Notes: generated by a model not told the origin, from the letters alone. A stretch of DNA of 64,000 nucleotides from Asanoa ferruginea (GCF_003387075.1 NZ_QUMQ01000001.1:4650001-4714000); one strand, 5' to 3'; positions 38,866-48,433 are shown, counted from the stretch's first letter. Made by a program: numbers and translations.

Positions 38866-39321
38866 TCAGCGCATGTGCGCCGTGCCGCGCAGCTCGCCGG
38901 TGTCGTCGGGCGCCGATCGCATTTCGCTGCGCTCCGGCCGCCAGACGGCCAGCGCCCAGATCACGAAGACCGCCATCGCGATCTCCAGCAGCGACCAGAA
39001 CGGGTAGTAGGGAATGAAGAAGAAGTTGGCCGTCGCGGACAGCACCGCGAAGAAGATGCCGACCGCCCGGGCCCAGGTCGCGCCGGTGAACAGCGCGAGA
39101 CCGGCGAGCGCGGCCAGCGCGCCCAGGACAATGTGCAGGATGCCCCAGCCGGTGGTGCTGAACGAGTAGAGGTAGTTCTGCGTCACCACGAAGAACGATC
39201 CCCGGACCACCGCGACGATCCCCATCACGAGCTGCCAGAGACCCATCATGATCAGCACGACCGCGGCGAAGATCGAACCGCTCGCCGCCCAGAGCTGCCT
39301 GCTCGACGTATCCCGCGTCAT
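38866..39321 (-). CDS. Four-helix membrane protein, probably DUF7144 family
   Basis: 151 residues from ATG 39321, preceded by GGGGGACACG; longer frames reach 39459 but overlap the next gene. Four hydrophobic helices are seen. The segments WGILHIVLGALAALAGLALF, GATWARAVGIFFAVLSATAN and YYPFWSLLEIAMAVFVIWAL match the pattern of this actinobacterial family as I recall it. Function unknown. Confidence 0.8.
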   Translation of the reverse strand: MTRDTSSRQLWAASGSIFAAVVLIMMGLWQLVMGIVAVVRGSFFVVTQNYLYSFSTTGWGILHIVLGALAALAGLALFTGATWARAVGIFFAVLSATANFFFIPYYPFWSLLEIAMAVFVIWALAVWRPERSEMRSAPDDTGELRGTAHMR

Positions 39322-39394
39322 CGTGTCCCCCCGATACTCGGACGTATTGCGCTCCCTCATGGTGGCACGACTTTCCGAATCGCGAGGTAAGTTC

Positions 39395-39712
39395 CTATTT
39401 CGGCCGCTCCTGCAACTCGCCCAGCAGCCCCGCCAACCGGTCCCGGCCCGCGGTGTCACCCGGCTCCTTGACCAGGATCACGAGCACGACTTCGGGCCCG
39501 TCGAGCGTGACGGTCAGCGCGAGATGCCGCAGCAGTTCCTGCTCACCGGCGAGCCGAGCCACGGACGCGACCGTCCCGAACCCGGCCCCCCACCGCACCT
39601 CGGCGCCGACATCGGTCCGATGCACCAGCCGCCCACCGGCCGGCCGGGCAGCCCGACCGGAGGCATTGCCCCACGGCGTAGGCGGCGGCAACCGATGCGT
39701 GGGAATCCGCAT
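39395..39712 (-). CDS. Hypothetical protein
   Basis: 105 residues with GGGAGG eight bases before the ATG at 39712. The first 30 residues are Pro/Arg rich. The rest (RWGAGFGTVASVARLAGEQE, LALTVTLDGPEVVLVILV) reads like a small alpha/beta domain. No family recognised. It lies 73 bp upstream of the DUF7144-like gene on the same strand and may be co-transcribed with it. Confidence 0.6.
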   Translation of the reverse strand: MRIPTHRLPPPTPWGNASGRAARPAGGRLVHRTDVGAEVRWGAGFGTVASVARLAGEQELLRHLALTVTLDGPEVVLVILVKEPGDTAGRDRLAGLLGELQERPK

Positions 39713-39790
39713 AACGACCTCCCAACCTCACCCCTCACCGTGACAGACCCGTCGGCGCACCCGGACCGCTTTCGACCTCCACAGTGGGCT

Positions 39791-39922
39791 GGCGTGTCGC
39801 GGCCCCGGGCGTGTCGAGCGGGAGGGAGGAGGTGTTCTCGCGGCGTACATGTTCTTTCATGTACGCACGTAAAAGAACGTGTACGCCGCGAGAAGACACC
39901 CTCCCTCGGCCGCGACACGCCC
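39791..39922. repeat. Long palindromic intergenic element, copy B
   Basis: The left arm (39791-39857) and right arm (39871-39922) are inverted copies: both start GGCGTGTCGCGGCC from the outside, continue through GAGGGAGG-type and GTGTTCTCGCGGCGTAC / GTCTTCTCGCGGCGTAC stretches, and end at TTCTTT / AAAGAA. The left arm has about 15 extra bases. The loop is about 13 bases. It begins 7 bp beyond the stop of the XRE gene, so it could also act as its terminator. Copy A is at 18681-18794. Confidence 0.88.
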
Positions 39923-39928
39923 GGCGAA

Positions 39929-40639
39929 TCAGGGCGCGCGGGAAGCGGCCCGTTCGCGGGCGCGGCGGATGATGCGGGCGATCTGGGGATAGTCGGCCTC
40001 GACGTCGGCCAGCGGGCGGATCGGGTATCGCTCGTCCTCCACCACGACGTGGATCGGGGGCGGCAAGGTCGGCAGGAGGCGAACGTAAAGCTCGCCCCAC
40101 GGGGTCCAGTAGTGCGGCGGGCCTGGCTTGCGCGGGTCGCGGTCGATAGGCGCGAAGTCGTGCCAGGTGTCGCACCAGCGACGGACGTTGGGTAACTCGC
40201 GCAGCCAGTGGGCGACCTGCTCTCCGTCGGACTCGGCGAACGCCAGGTCGGTGCGGCGGACCTTGATGGGCACGCCCAGCGCCGCCGCCGCTAGTTGGCC
40301 GTCGATCACGAACGGGACTTCGGTCTCGAACCGCTTCGTCATCCGGTGTGCGATGCGCAGGTCGCAGGCCAGGTCGTCGACGGCCGCACTGTCGATCCCA
40401 GCGTCGAGGTCGGCGTCGCGGGGCTCGACGGTGACGCTCAGCTGGAGGTCGAGGGCGTCGAAGAGCCGGTCCAGCACCGCGGTGGTCGGTGCCAGGCGGC
40501 CGGCCTCCAGAAGGGAGACGTGTTGCTGGGTGGTGGCGGCGCGGCGGGCGAGTTGGGTCTGGGTCAGGGCCGCCTTTTCGCGCTCGGCACGGAGCATCGG
40601 GGCGATCGCCGCGGCCAGGGTGTATCCGTAACCGTCCAT
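39929..40639 (-). CDS. XRE-type helix-turn-helix protein with an uncharacterised C-terminal domain
   Basis: 236 residues. Residues about 10-70 are a Cro/CI-type helix-turn-helix (LRAEREKAALTQTQLARRAA, TTQQHVSLLEAGRLAPTTAV). The remaining 160 residues are not a known ligand domain to me; FVIDGQLAAAALGVPIKVRR and DLAFAESDGEQVAHWLRELP weakly recall nucleotidyltransferase-fold proteins linked to toxin-antitoxin pairs, but no catalytic motif or partner toxin gene is seen. Likely a DNA-binding regulator of unknown targets. Confidence 0.8.
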   Translation of the reverse strand: MDGYGYTLAAAIAPMLRAEREKAALTQTQLARRAATTQQHVSLLEAGRLAPTTAVLDRLFDALDLQLSVTVEPRDADLDAGIDSAAVDDLACDLRIAHRMTKRFETEVPFVIDGQLAAAALGVPIKVRRTDLAFAESDGEQVAHWLRELPNVRRWCDTWHDFAPIDRDPRKPGPPHYWTPWGELYVRLLPTLPPPIHVVVEDERYPIRPLADVEADYPQIARIIRRARERAASRAP

Positions 40640-40667
40640 GCCGGGATGGTGCCCGGCGGGTACGACA

Positions 40668-41585
40668 TCAGCCGGCGGCGAGGATGGTCGCTCGGGTCGG
40701 GACCGGGCCTACCGCGCCGTGGCCCTGGGTGGTCAACGCGCCGGCCACGGCGGCGTAGTGGGCCGCCTCCGCCGGGGTGGCGCCGGAGACCAGGTGGGCC
40801 ATGAAGGCGCCGTCGAAGGCGTCGCCGGCGCCGGTGCTGTCGATCGGGACCACCGGGTGGGGCTTGATCTCGGTCAGGGTGCCCTCGTGCCAGAGCAGCG
40901 CGCCGTCGGCGCCCATTTTGAGGACGACCGTGCGGGGGCCTCGGGCGGCGAACCAGTCGACCACGGCGCGGGGGTCCTGTGCGCCGGTCAGTAGGCGGCC
41001 TTCCTCGATGTTGGGGAAAGCCACGTCGGCGAGTTCGATGCTGCGGGTGACCACCGCGCGGGCCCGGTCCAGCGGCCACAGTTGGGGCCGGTAGTTGGGG
41101 TCGTAGCTGACCAGCGTGCCGGCCGCTCGGGCGATCGTCATCGCGTGGAAAGCGGCGTCGCAGGCCGAAAGGCTGATCGCCTGGGTGATTCCGGACACAT
41201 GCAGGGCGCGGGCGGCGGCGACCGAAGCTTCCGGGACATCCGCGGGTGCCAGGCGGCTGGCCGCCGAGTCGGCGCGGTAGTAGGTGAAGACGCTGCTCGC
41301 GGGGTGGCGGGAAATGAAATAGACGCCGGTGCGCTCGCCCTCGGCCCGGACCACGTGCCGGGTGTCGATGCCTTCCGCCTGCCACAGGCGCAGGAACGCC
41401 TCGCCGAACGGGTCGGCGCCGATCCGGGTCAGGTAGCCGGTGCGGGCGCCCGAGCGCGCCGCCGCCACGAGGAAGTTGGAGGTGTCGCCGCCGAAGCCGG
41501 TGGAGAACTGGCCGGGGTTGTCGAGCGTCTCCTGACCGACGGTGCTGAACTCCAGCAGCGGTTCACCGATCGCGATGATGTCCAT
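40668..41585 (-). CDS. kdgK: 2-keto-3-deoxygluconate kinase-like sugar kinase (PfkB family)
   Basis: 305 residues from ATG 41585; the frame runs on upstream but overlaps the aldolase gene. It begins IIAIGEPLLEFS and contains the PfkB signatures GGDTSNFLVAAARSG and the catalytic DSTGAGDAFDGAFMA near the C-terminus. By family it phosphorylates 2-keto-3-deoxygluconate. It is divergent from the KDPG aldolase gene across 55 bp, so the two would give pyruvate and glyceraldehyde-3-phosphate from 2-keto-3-deoxygluconate. KDG specificity is inferred from this pairing. Confidence 0.88.
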   Translation of the reverse strand: MDIIAIGEPLLEFSTVGQETLDNPGQFSTGFGGDTSNFLVAAARSGARTGYLTRIGADPFGEAFLRLWQAEGIDTRHVVRAEGERTGVYFISRHPASSVFTYYRADSAASRLAPADVPEASVAAARALHVSGITQAISLSACDAAFHAMTIARAAGTLVSYDPNYRPQLWPLDRARAVVTRSIELADVAFPNIEEGRLLTGAQDPRAVVDWFAARGPRTVVLKMGADGALLWHEGTLTEIKPHPVVPIDSTGAGDAFDGAFMAHLVSGATPAEAAHYAAVAGALTTQGHGAVGPVPTRATILAAG

Positions 41586-41640
41586 GGCGAGTGACAGTAT
41601 GCGAGGGAACCTTGCACCCTTCAACGCCCGAGGAGCAGCT

Positions 41641-42270
41641 ATGACGTCGATCGCCCGGGACCTGCTCGCGGTCAGCCCGGTCGTGCCGGTCGTGGTGGTG
41701 GACGACGCGGCGGACGCCGTACCCCTGGCGGAAGCGCTCTTGCGTGGCGGAGTCGGCATCATGGAGATCACCCTGCGCACCCCGGACGCCCTCGCCGCCC
41801 TGGCGGCGGTGGCCAAGGCGGTGCCGGCGATGCGGGTCGGCGCCGGCACGGTCGTCACGCCGGAGCAGGTCGACGCCGCCCGCGAGGCCGGTGCCACGTT
41901 CCTGGTCAGCCCGGGAGCCACTGCCACGCTGGTCGACGCGGCACTCGCGTCGGGGCTGCCGTTCCTGCCCGGCGCCGGCACAGTGAGCGAGATGCTGGCG
42001 CTGCTCGAGCGCGGGCTCGACACGCTCAAGTTCTTCCCGGCCGAGGCGAGCGGCGGGCGTGCCTATCTGTCGTCGGTGGCGGGTCCGTTGCCGGGGCTGG
42101 CGTTCTGCCCGACCGGCGGGATCTCCGCCGGCACCGCCGCCGACTGGCTGGCCCTGCCCAACGTCGGCTGCGTCGGCGGTTCCTGGCTGACCCCGGCAGA
42201 CGCGGTCCGCGCGCACGACTGGGAGCGGATCGAGCGGCTCGCCCAGGAAGCGACCAAACTGCGCGGGTAA
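41641..42270 (+). CDS. eda: KDPG/KHG aldolase
   Basis: 209 residues from ATG 41641, preceded by GAGGAG; an upstream start at 41542 would overlap the kinase gene. The Schiff-base Lys130 is in TLKFFPAEASGG and Glu42 in IMEITLRT; the family loop GAGTV and FLVSPGA are present. It cleaves 2-keto-3-deoxy-6-phosphogluconate to pyruvate and glyceraldehyde-3-phosphate. Divergent from the sugar kinase, with a shared short control region. Confidence 0.92.
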   Translation: MTSIARDLLAVSPVVPVVVVDDAADAVPLAEALLRGGVGIMEITLRTPDALAALAAVAKAVPAMRVGAGTVVTPEQVDAAREAGATFLVSPGATATLVDAALASGLPFLPGAGTVSEMLALLERGLDTLKFFPAEASGGRAYLSSVAGPLPGLAFCPTGGISAGTAADWLALPNVGCVGGSWLTPADAVRAHDWERIERLAQEATKLRG

Positions 42271-42304
42271 CAACCTTGTCGCACGCATGGGGGAGAGTAG
42301 AAGC

Positions 42305-45300
42305 GTGCAGGTAGGCATTCTCGGGCCGCTGGAGGTCCTCGTCGACGGGCGGCCCGTCGAGGTGGGCGGCGCCCGGCTGCGTGCGCTGCTGACCCGGCTC
42401 GCCCTCGACGCAGGCCGGGCCGTGGGCACCGAGACGCTGGCCGACGCGCTCTGGGGTGACGCCCAGCCGGCCGACCTGCCCAACGCGCTTCAGTCATTGG
42501 TGTCGCGGCTGCGCCGCACGGTGCCGGGGATTCCGGTGTTGTTGTCGCCGGGCGGCTACCGGCTCGACCTGCCGGGCGACGCGGTCGACGCGCAACGCTT
42601 CACCGCCCTGGCCCGCGACGGGCGCGATGCCCTGCGCGGCGGCGATCCCGACAAGGCGGTCCGGCTGCTCCGTGACGGGCTCGCGCTGTGGCGTGGGCCG
42701 GCCCTCGCCGATGTCGCCGATGCCCCGTTCGCCCTGGCACCGGTGGCCCGCCTCGACGAGCTGCGGCTGGCGGCGCTCGAAGACCGCATCGACGCCGAGT
42801 TGCGGCTTGCCGGGCCGGCACATCTGGTCGCCGAGCTCGACGAGCTGGCCGCCGCCCATCCGCTCCGCGAGCGGGTCTGGGCCCTGCGGCTGCGGGCCCT
42901 TGCCGCGGCCGGGCGGCCCGCCGAGGCGCTCGCCGCCTACGCCGACTTCCGCCAGCGGCTCGCTGACGAGCTGGGTGCCGATCCGTCGCCCGAGCTGCGC
43001 GAGGCCCACCTAGCCGTGCTGCGCGGCGCCGACGAGCCGCCGGCCGCCCGCGCACTCCACTCGCGGGGCAACCTGCGGGCGGCGCTCACCAGCTTCGTCG
43101 GGCGCGGTGCCGAGCTGGAGCGGGTCGACCGGCTCCTCGCCGACGGCCGGCTGGTGACGCTTGTCGGGCCGGGCGGCGCTGGCAAGACCCGGCTGGCCAC
43201 CGTCGCCGCCGCCGTGCGGGCCGAGCACGGCCTCGACGCCGCCTGGATGGTCGAGCTGGCGCCGGTCACCGATCCGGCCGACGTGGTGCAGGCCGCCCTG
43301 GTCGCGATCGACGGTCGGGCCGCCGCCTTCAGCGATCCGGGGCGGCGGCAGGCCAACCGCGACGCGCTGACCCGGCTGGTCGAGGCGCTCGCCCCGATCG
43401 ACGCGCTGGTCGTGCTCGACAACTGCGAGCACGTCGTCGACGCCGCCGCCCGGCTCGCCGACGAGCTGCTGGCCCGCTGCCCGCGGCTGCGCATCCTGGC
43501 CACCTCGCGCGAGCCGCTCGGCATCACCGGCGAGGCGCTGTGCCCACTCCCGCCGTTGGGGCTGCCCGAGTCCTCGACGGCCGACCTCGATGCCGTCCGG
43601 GGCTACCCGTCGATCCAGCTCTTCCGCGACCGGGCCGAGGCCGTCCGGCCGGGGTTCGCGGTGACCGCCGACAACGTCGCCGACGTGGTGGAGATCTGCC
43701 GCCGGCTCGACGGGCTGCCGCTGGCCATCGAGCTGGCCGCGGCCCGGCTGCGCAGCCTCTCGACGGCCCAGGTCGCGGCCCGGCTCGACGACCGTTTCCG
43801 GCTGTTGACCGGCGGCAGCCGCACCGCGCTGGAGCGACACCGCACCTTGCGCGCCGTGGTCGCCTGGAGCTGGGAGCTGCTCACCAGCGAGGAGCGCCGG
43901 CTCGCCGAGCGGCTGGCGGTGTTCCCGTCGACGATCACCGCGGAGAGCGCTGCCGGAGTTGCCGCACCCGACGCGACCGTCGACGCGGTCGCCGACCTGC
44001 TCGCCGCGCTGGTCGACAAGTCGTTGCTGCAACTGGTCGGCGACGGGCGCTACCGGATGCTCGAGACGATCCGCGAATACGGGCTGGAGCAGTTGGTCGC
44101 CCGCGGCGACGCGCCCCGGTTGCGGTCGGCGCACGCGGCCTATTTCCTGGCGCGGGCCGAGCTGATGGAGCCGCAGTTGCGCACCCGCGACCAGTTGCGG
44201 TGGCTCGACGCGTTCGACGCCGACCGGGCCAACATGATCGGCGCGCTGCACTACGCGGCCGAGACCGACGACGCGTCCACCGCGGTCCGGCTGGCGGCGG
44301 CGCTGACCATGCCGTTCACCATCCGCGGCGACCACGAGCAGGCGGTCGCGCTGCTCGGCCGGGCGCTCGCCGCCCGCGGCCCGGCGCCGGCCGCGCACCG
44401 TGCCGTGGTGACCGCGCTGTTCCTGCTCAACTCGGTCTTCACCGGGACCTGGCCGGGCGACGCCGCGGTCGACGACCTGAAGGCGCTGGTGCGGGTGGCG
44501 CCGCCGAAGTCGCATCCGTTCCTGCCGGTGATCGAGCCGATCATGACGCTGTTCACCGACGACACGGAGCACGGGCTGGCGGCGATCGCCGAGGGGCTGA
44601 AAGACGCCGACCCGTTCACCCGCGGCATGCTGCTCTCGCTGAGCGGCAGCATCAAGGAAAACGACGGCGACGCCGACGGCATGCTCGCCGATCTGAGCGA
44701 GGCGGCCGAGATCCAGCGCGAGCTGGGCGAGCGGTGGAGCCTCGGCATGACGCTGGGCTCGCTCTCCGACGCGCTGGCCAAGCGAGGCGACCTGGCCGGG
44801 GCCACCGCCGCGCTGGAAGAGGCCTCGCGGCTGGCCGCCGAGCTCAACGCCCGCGAAGACATCGGCTACCAGCGGGTCTGGACGGCCAACCTGCGGGCCC
44901 AGGCCGGCGACGTCGCCTGGGCGCGGGCCGATCTCGAGCGGTTCCTGGCCGAGTCGACGAGGGACGGCATGGCCAACCGCACGGCGGCGTTCGTGGTGAT
45001 GATGCTCGGCGAATACGACCGGCGTGAGGGCAAGCTGGCCAGCGCCCGCGCCCGCTACCGCGAGGCCGACGAGATGCAGAAGCTCTCGCCGCTGATCGCA
45101 CCCCAGTTCCGCGGCATGCTGAACGGCTTCGAGGCGCACGTCGCCATTGCCGAGGGCCGCATCGACGACGCCAAGGCGCTGGTCACCGAGGGCATCAAAG
45201 GTGCGATGCTCGGCAAAGACATGCCGGTCATCGCGCTGATCGCGGTCGCCACCGTTTCGCTGCTGGCGGCGCTCGACCAGCCCGAGCGGGCGGCCGAGGC

Positions 45301-45508
45301 GCTCGGCGCCTCCGACTCGCTGCGCGGCAGCTCCGACCTGTCCAATGGCGACGCGGTGTCGTTGAGCGCGAAGCTCCGTGCCCGGTTGGGCGACGCCGCC
45401 TATGACGCCGCCTACGGCCGGGGCCGCGCACTGAGCCGGGCCGACGCGCTCGCGCTCATCGACCCGGCTCACGACCCCGACCTCACACCCGGCGGCGATA
45501 AAACCTAA
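42305..45508 (+). CDS. AfsR-like (SARP-NB-ARC-TPR) transcriptional regulator
   Basis: 1067 residues from GTG 42305, which has GGGGGAGAG eight bases upstream; ATG 42287 adds six residues. Residues 1-90 are an OmpR-type DNA-binding domain (LGPLEVLVDGRPVEVGG, LADALWGD), about 95-240 the BTAD domain (DAQRFTALARDG, LREAHLAVLRG), about 265-520 an NB-ARC ATPase with Walker A GPGGAGKTRL and Walker B VVLDNCEHV, and the rest helical TPR-like repeats. By family it activates secondary-metabolite or morphological genes. The only linked targets are the DrrAB-type exporter genes it converges on, overlapping by 26 bp at the ends. Confidence 0.92.
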   Translation: MQVGILGPLEVLVDGRPVEVGGARLRALLTRLALDAGRAVGTETLADALWGDAQPADLPNALQSLVSRLRRTVPGIPVLLSPGGYRLDLPGDAVDAQRFTALARDGRDALRGGDPDKAVRLLRDGLALWRGPALADVADAPFALAPVARLDELRLAALEDRIDAELRLAGPAHLVAELDELAAAHPLRERVWALRLRALAAAGRPAEALAAYADFRQRLADELGADPSPELREAHLAVLRGADEPPAARALHSRGNLRAALTSFVGRGAELERVDRLLADGRLVTLVGPGGAGKTRLATVAAAVRAEHGLDAAWMVELAPVTDPADVVQAALVAIDGRAAAFSDPGRRQANRDALTRLVEALAPIDALVVLDNCEHVVDAAARLADELLARCPRLRILATSREPLGITGEALCPLPPLGLPESSTADLDAVRGYPSIQLFRDRAEAVRPGFAVTADNVADVVEICRRLDGLPLAIELAAARLRSLSTAQVAARLDDRFRLLTGGSRTALERHRTLRAVVAWSWELLTSEERRLAERLAVFPSTITAESAAGVAAPDATVDAVADLLAALVDKSLLQLVGDGRYRMLETIREYGLEQLVARGDAPRLRSAHAAYFLARAELMEPQLRTRDQLRWLDAFDADRANMIGALHYAAETDDASTAVRLAAALTMPFTIRGDHEQAVALLGRALAARGPAPAAHRAVVTALFLLNSVFTGTWPGDAAVDDLKALVRVAPPKSHPFLPVIEPIMTLFTDDTEHGLAAIAEGLKDADPFTRGMLLSLSGSIKENDGDADGMLADLSEAAEIQRELGERWSLGMTLGSLSDALAKRGDLAGATAALEEASRLAAELNAREDIGYQRVWTANLRAQAGDVAWARADLERFLAESTRDGMANRTAAFVVMMLGEYDRREGKLASARARYREADEMQKLSPLIAPQFRGMLNGFEAHVAIAEGRIDDAKALVTEGIKGAMLGKDMPVIALIAVATVSLLAALDQPERAAEALGASDSLRGSSDLSNGDAVSLSAKLRARLGDAAYDAAYGRGRALSRADALALIDPAHDPDLTPGGDKT

Positions 45509-46331
45509 CCGCCAGCGGTGCGAACACCACGATGATCCCCACTGACCAGAGCAGCGACTTGGTGACCGAGTCGCCGACCGGGCCGCCGTTGAGCAGCGCC
45601 CGCGCCGCGTCCATCACCGACGCGACCGGATTGACGTGCACCCAGGCCTGTAGCCAGCCGGGCAGCGTGTCGGTCGGCACCATCATGTTGGTGCCGAAGG
45701 TGAGGGGGAAGAGCAGCAGGAACGCCGTGCCCTGCACCGCGCCCGGCTCCCGCATGACCACGCCGAGGATCACGAAGATCCAGGTGATCGACGAGGCGAA
45801 GAAGATCACCAGCAGGCAGGCCGCCAGCGCGTGCAGCGGATCGGTGCCGATCCGGTAGCCGATCGCGTAGCCGAAGCCGAGCAGCACCACGATCGAGACC
45901 ACGAAGCGGACCATGTCGCCGACCACCGAGCCGATCAGTGGCGCGGACCGGGCGATCGGCAGGCTGCGGAACCGGTCGAAGACGCCCTTCTTCACGTCGG
46001 TGTTGAGCGAGAAGCCGGTCGCCACCGATGCGAACATCACCGACTGCACCATGATCGCCGGGAGCAGGAAGGTCAGGTAGCCGACCTGCGAGCCCTGGAT
46101 CGCACCGCCCAGCAGATACACGAAGATCACCACGAACATCACCGGCTGGAGGGTGACGTCGAGGAGCTGTTCCGGCGTACGGATTGTCTTGATCAGGCTC
46201 CGCCGGGCCAGCGCGAAGCTGTGCCGGGCCAGCCGGAAGGGACGCGTGGCCGGCTGACCCGTCAAGGTGGCGCCGGTCGGACCGTTCGTGGTCGGGCCCG
46301 CCCCGTGGTCGCGCTCGATCGTCGTGGTCAT
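45483..46331 (-). CDS. ABC-2 type exporter permease (DrrB-like)
   Basis: 282 residues. A 40-residue N-terminal tail is followed by six hydrophobic helices of the ABC-2 family (TPEQLLDVTLQPVMFVVIFV, FDRFRSLPIARSAPLIGSVV). It partners the DrrA-like ATPase and probably exports a hydrophobic compound or antibiotic. Its end overlaps the end of the converging AfsR-like gene by 26 bp. Confidence 0.9.
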   Translation of the reverse strand: MTTTIERDHGAGPTTNGPTGATLTGQPATRPFRLARHSFALARRSLIKTIRTPEQLLDVTLQPVMFVVIFVYLLGGAIQGSQVGYLTFLLPAIMVQSVMFASVATGFSLNTDVKKGVFDRFRSLPIARSAPLIGSVVGDMVRFVVSIVVLLGFGYAIGYRIGTDPLHALAACLLVIFFASSITWIFVILGVVMREPGAVQGTAFLLLFPLTFGTNMMVPTDTLPGWLQAWVHVNPVASVMDAARALLNGGPVGDSVTKSLLWSVGIIVVFAPLAVRFYRRRV

Positions 46332-47296
46332 GCCGCCGCACCTACCTTCTCGTCGTCATCGGCCGTGGCCTTCCTGCCGGTCAGCGTGAAGAACACCTCG
46401 TCGAGGCTGGGCAGCCGCAGCGACAGTTCCATCACGCCGATCCCGGCCTCGTCGATCCGCCGGACCACCGACGCGAACGCCTGGTCGTCGTCGACCGGCA
46501 CGGTCAGCACGCCGCGGCCCGGCGACTCCGGCTCGCGGTCGGAGATCGCCGACAGGATGGTCGCGACCTCGCCCAACCGGGCCGGGTCGATCGGCCGGAC
46601 CAGGATCGTCTGGCCGCCGGCGATCTGCTTGAGCTGCGCCGGTGTTCCGTGTGCGATCACCTTGCCGTGGTCGATCACCGAGATGTCGTCGGCGAGCGCG
46701 TCGGCCTCGTCGAGATACTGCGTGGTGAGCAGCACCGTGGAGCCGTCGTTGACCAGTGACCGGACCACGCCCCACATGTCTTCCCGCTTGGCCGGGTCGA
46801 GGCCGGTGGTCGGCTCGTCCAGGTAGATCACCGCGGGCCGGCCGACCAGGCTCGCGGCCAGGTCGAGCCGCCGCCGCATGCCGCCGGAGTAGGTCTTCGC
46901 CGGCCGGTTGGCCGCGCCGGTCAGGTCGAACCACTCGAGCAGTTCGGCCGCCCGCAGCTTGGCGTCGCGCCGGCGCAGGTCGAGCAACTCGCCGATCAGC
47001 ACCAGGTTCTGGGTGCCGGTCAGGTCCTCGTCGACCGACGCGTACTGCCCGGTCAGCCCGATCAGCCGGCGCACCGCGGCGGCGGCCTTGACCACGTCGT
47101 GGCCGCCGACGGTGGCCCGGCCCGCGTCGGGCCGGAGCAGCGTCGCGAGAATCCGCACGGCGGTCGTCTTGCCGGCACCGTTCGGCCCGAGCACCCCCAG
47201 CACCGTGCCCTGCTCGGCGGACAGGTCGATGCCGTCCAGGGCGGTGGTCTTACCGAAGCGCTTGACCAGGCCCTCGGCCTGGAAAGCCACGCTCAT
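46328..47296 (-). CDS. Daunorubicin-resistance type ABC exporter ATPase (DrrA-like)
   Basis: 322 residues from ATG 47296, preceded by AGGGGGAACG; the extension to 47362 has no such site. Walker A is GPNGAGKTTAVR, the signature TYSGGMRRRLDLA and Walker B IYLDEPTTGLD. The C-terminal 90 residues match the DUF4162 extension of this subfamily. It energises the DrrB-like permease, overlapping its start by four bases. Confidence 0.92.
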   Translation of the reverse strand: MSVAFQAEGLVKRFGKTTALDGIDLSAEQGTVLGVLGPNGAGKTTAVRILATLLRPDAGRATVGGHDVVKAAAAVRRLIGLTGQYASVDEDLTGTQNLVLIGELLDLRRRDAKLRAAELLEWFDLTGAANRPAKTYSGGMRRRLDLAASLVGRPAVIYLDEPTTGLDPAKREDMWGVVRSLVNDGSTVLLTTQYLDEADALADDISVIDHGKVIAHGTPAQLKQIAGGQTILVRPIDPARLGEVATILSAISDREPESPGRGVLTVPVDDDQAFASVVRRIDEAGIGVMELSLRLPSLDEVFFTLTGRKATADDDEKVGAAA

Positions 47297-47380
47297 CGCG
47301 TTCCCCCTTGGTCGTCTTTCACGTGACCAAGATGCCGGGGGCCACTGGCAGCGCTCGCACACGGCGCTGGCACGGGTCTG

Positions 47381-48433
47381 TCAGGAGGAGTCGCGGACTA
47401 CCAGCGTGGGACTGAAGATGACAGTGCGCGGCGAGCGACCCGGCTCGCGCAGCCCGGCCAGCAGCAGCCGGGCCATCTCGCCGGCCATCTCCTCGACCGG
47501 CTGGTGAATGGTCGTGAGCTGGGGATGTGCCTCGAGCGCGGCGCTGCTGTCGTCGAAACCGACCACCGAGATGTCGGTCGGCACCCGCCGGCCGGCCTCC
47601 TGCAACACCCGGACGGCGCCCTCGGCCATCAGGTCGTTGGCGACGAACAGGCCGTCGAGGTCGGGGTGCCCGTCGAGCAGTGCGCGTGCGGCCGCCTCGC
47701 CGCTGGCCCGGGTGAAGTCGCCCTCGGCCACCGGCGGGCTGGGCAGCCCGTGCCGGGCCAGCGCGTCGCGGAACGCGGAGAGCCGGTCCTGCCCGGCCGG
47801 CATGTCCTGCGGGCCGGCGATCGTGCCGAGCCGCCGCCGGCCGCGGGCCACCAGGTGGTCGGCCGCGAGCCGGACGCCGGCCGGCTGGTCGACGTCGACA
47901 TAGCTGAGCGGCACCGGCCGGCCGGGCCGGGCGGAGAGCACGGTGGCCACGCCCATGTCGGCGAGCTGGCCGGGGAACGGGTCGGCGGCGTGGCTGGAGA
48001 TCAACAGGACGCCGTCGACGTGCCCCTGGCGCAGGTAGCGCAGCACCTGTTCGTGCGCCGGCGGGTCGGCCGGGATGATCACCAGGTGGATGCCCTCGGG
48101 CCGGAGCACCTCCTGCGCGCCGGCGGTCAGCCGGCCGAAGTAGGGATCGGTGAAGACCCGGTTGAGGAAGGTCGCGGCGTATTCGCGGTGGTCCGGCGGC
48201 TCGCTGATCACCAGGGCGACCGAGTCGGTCCGCCGGGTGACCAGCGACCGGGCCGCGAGGTTGGGCACGTAGCCGACCTCTTCGATGGCGCGTTCGACCG
48301 CCGCGCGCATCCGCGGATCGACGGTCGGCACGTCGTTGATGACGCGGGAAACGGTCGCCCGGGAAACCCCGGCGGCGACAGCGACCTCGTCCAGGGTGGG
48401 CGGTCGCGGTGGTTCCGCTGCACGGGTCGTCAC
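47381..48433 (-). CDS. LacI-family transcriptional regulator
   Basis: 350 residues from GTG 48433; the frame extends upstream to 48574 but would run through the palindrome and terminator stem. The helix-turn-helix reads PTLDEVAVAAGVSRATVSRV and the hinge NLAARSLVTRR. The effector domain has FVANDLMAEGAVRVLQ and VVGFDDSSAALEAHPQLTT. It lies downstream of the DUF1996 and GH16 genes, so it may be the regulator acting at the GAGAGCGCTCTC sites at 52185-52551, but its own promoter carries a different palindrome (48449-48475). Both ideas are inference. Confidence 0.88.
   Translation of the reverse strand: MTTRAAEPPRPPTLDEVAVAAGVSRATVSRVINDVPTVDPRMRAAVERAIEEVGYVPNLAARSLVTRRTDSVALVISEPPDHREYAATFLNRVFTDPYFGRLTAGAQEVLRPEGIHLVIIPADPPAHEQVLRYLRQGHVDGVLLISSHAADPFPGQLADMGVATVLSARPGRPVPLSYVDVDQPAGVRLAADHLVARGRRRLGTIAGPQDMPAGQDRLSAFRDALARHGLPSPPVAEGDFTRASGEAAARALLDGHPDLDGLFVANDLMAEGAVRVLQEAGRRVPTDISVVGFDDSSAALEAHPQLTTIHQPVEEMAGEMARLLLAGLREPGRSPRTVIFSPTLVVRDSS

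Noticed and set aside
42305-47296. A secondary-metabolite gene cluster around the AfsR-like regulator and exporter.
   Set aside because: No synthase, NRPS, PKS or tailoring genes are seen on either side.
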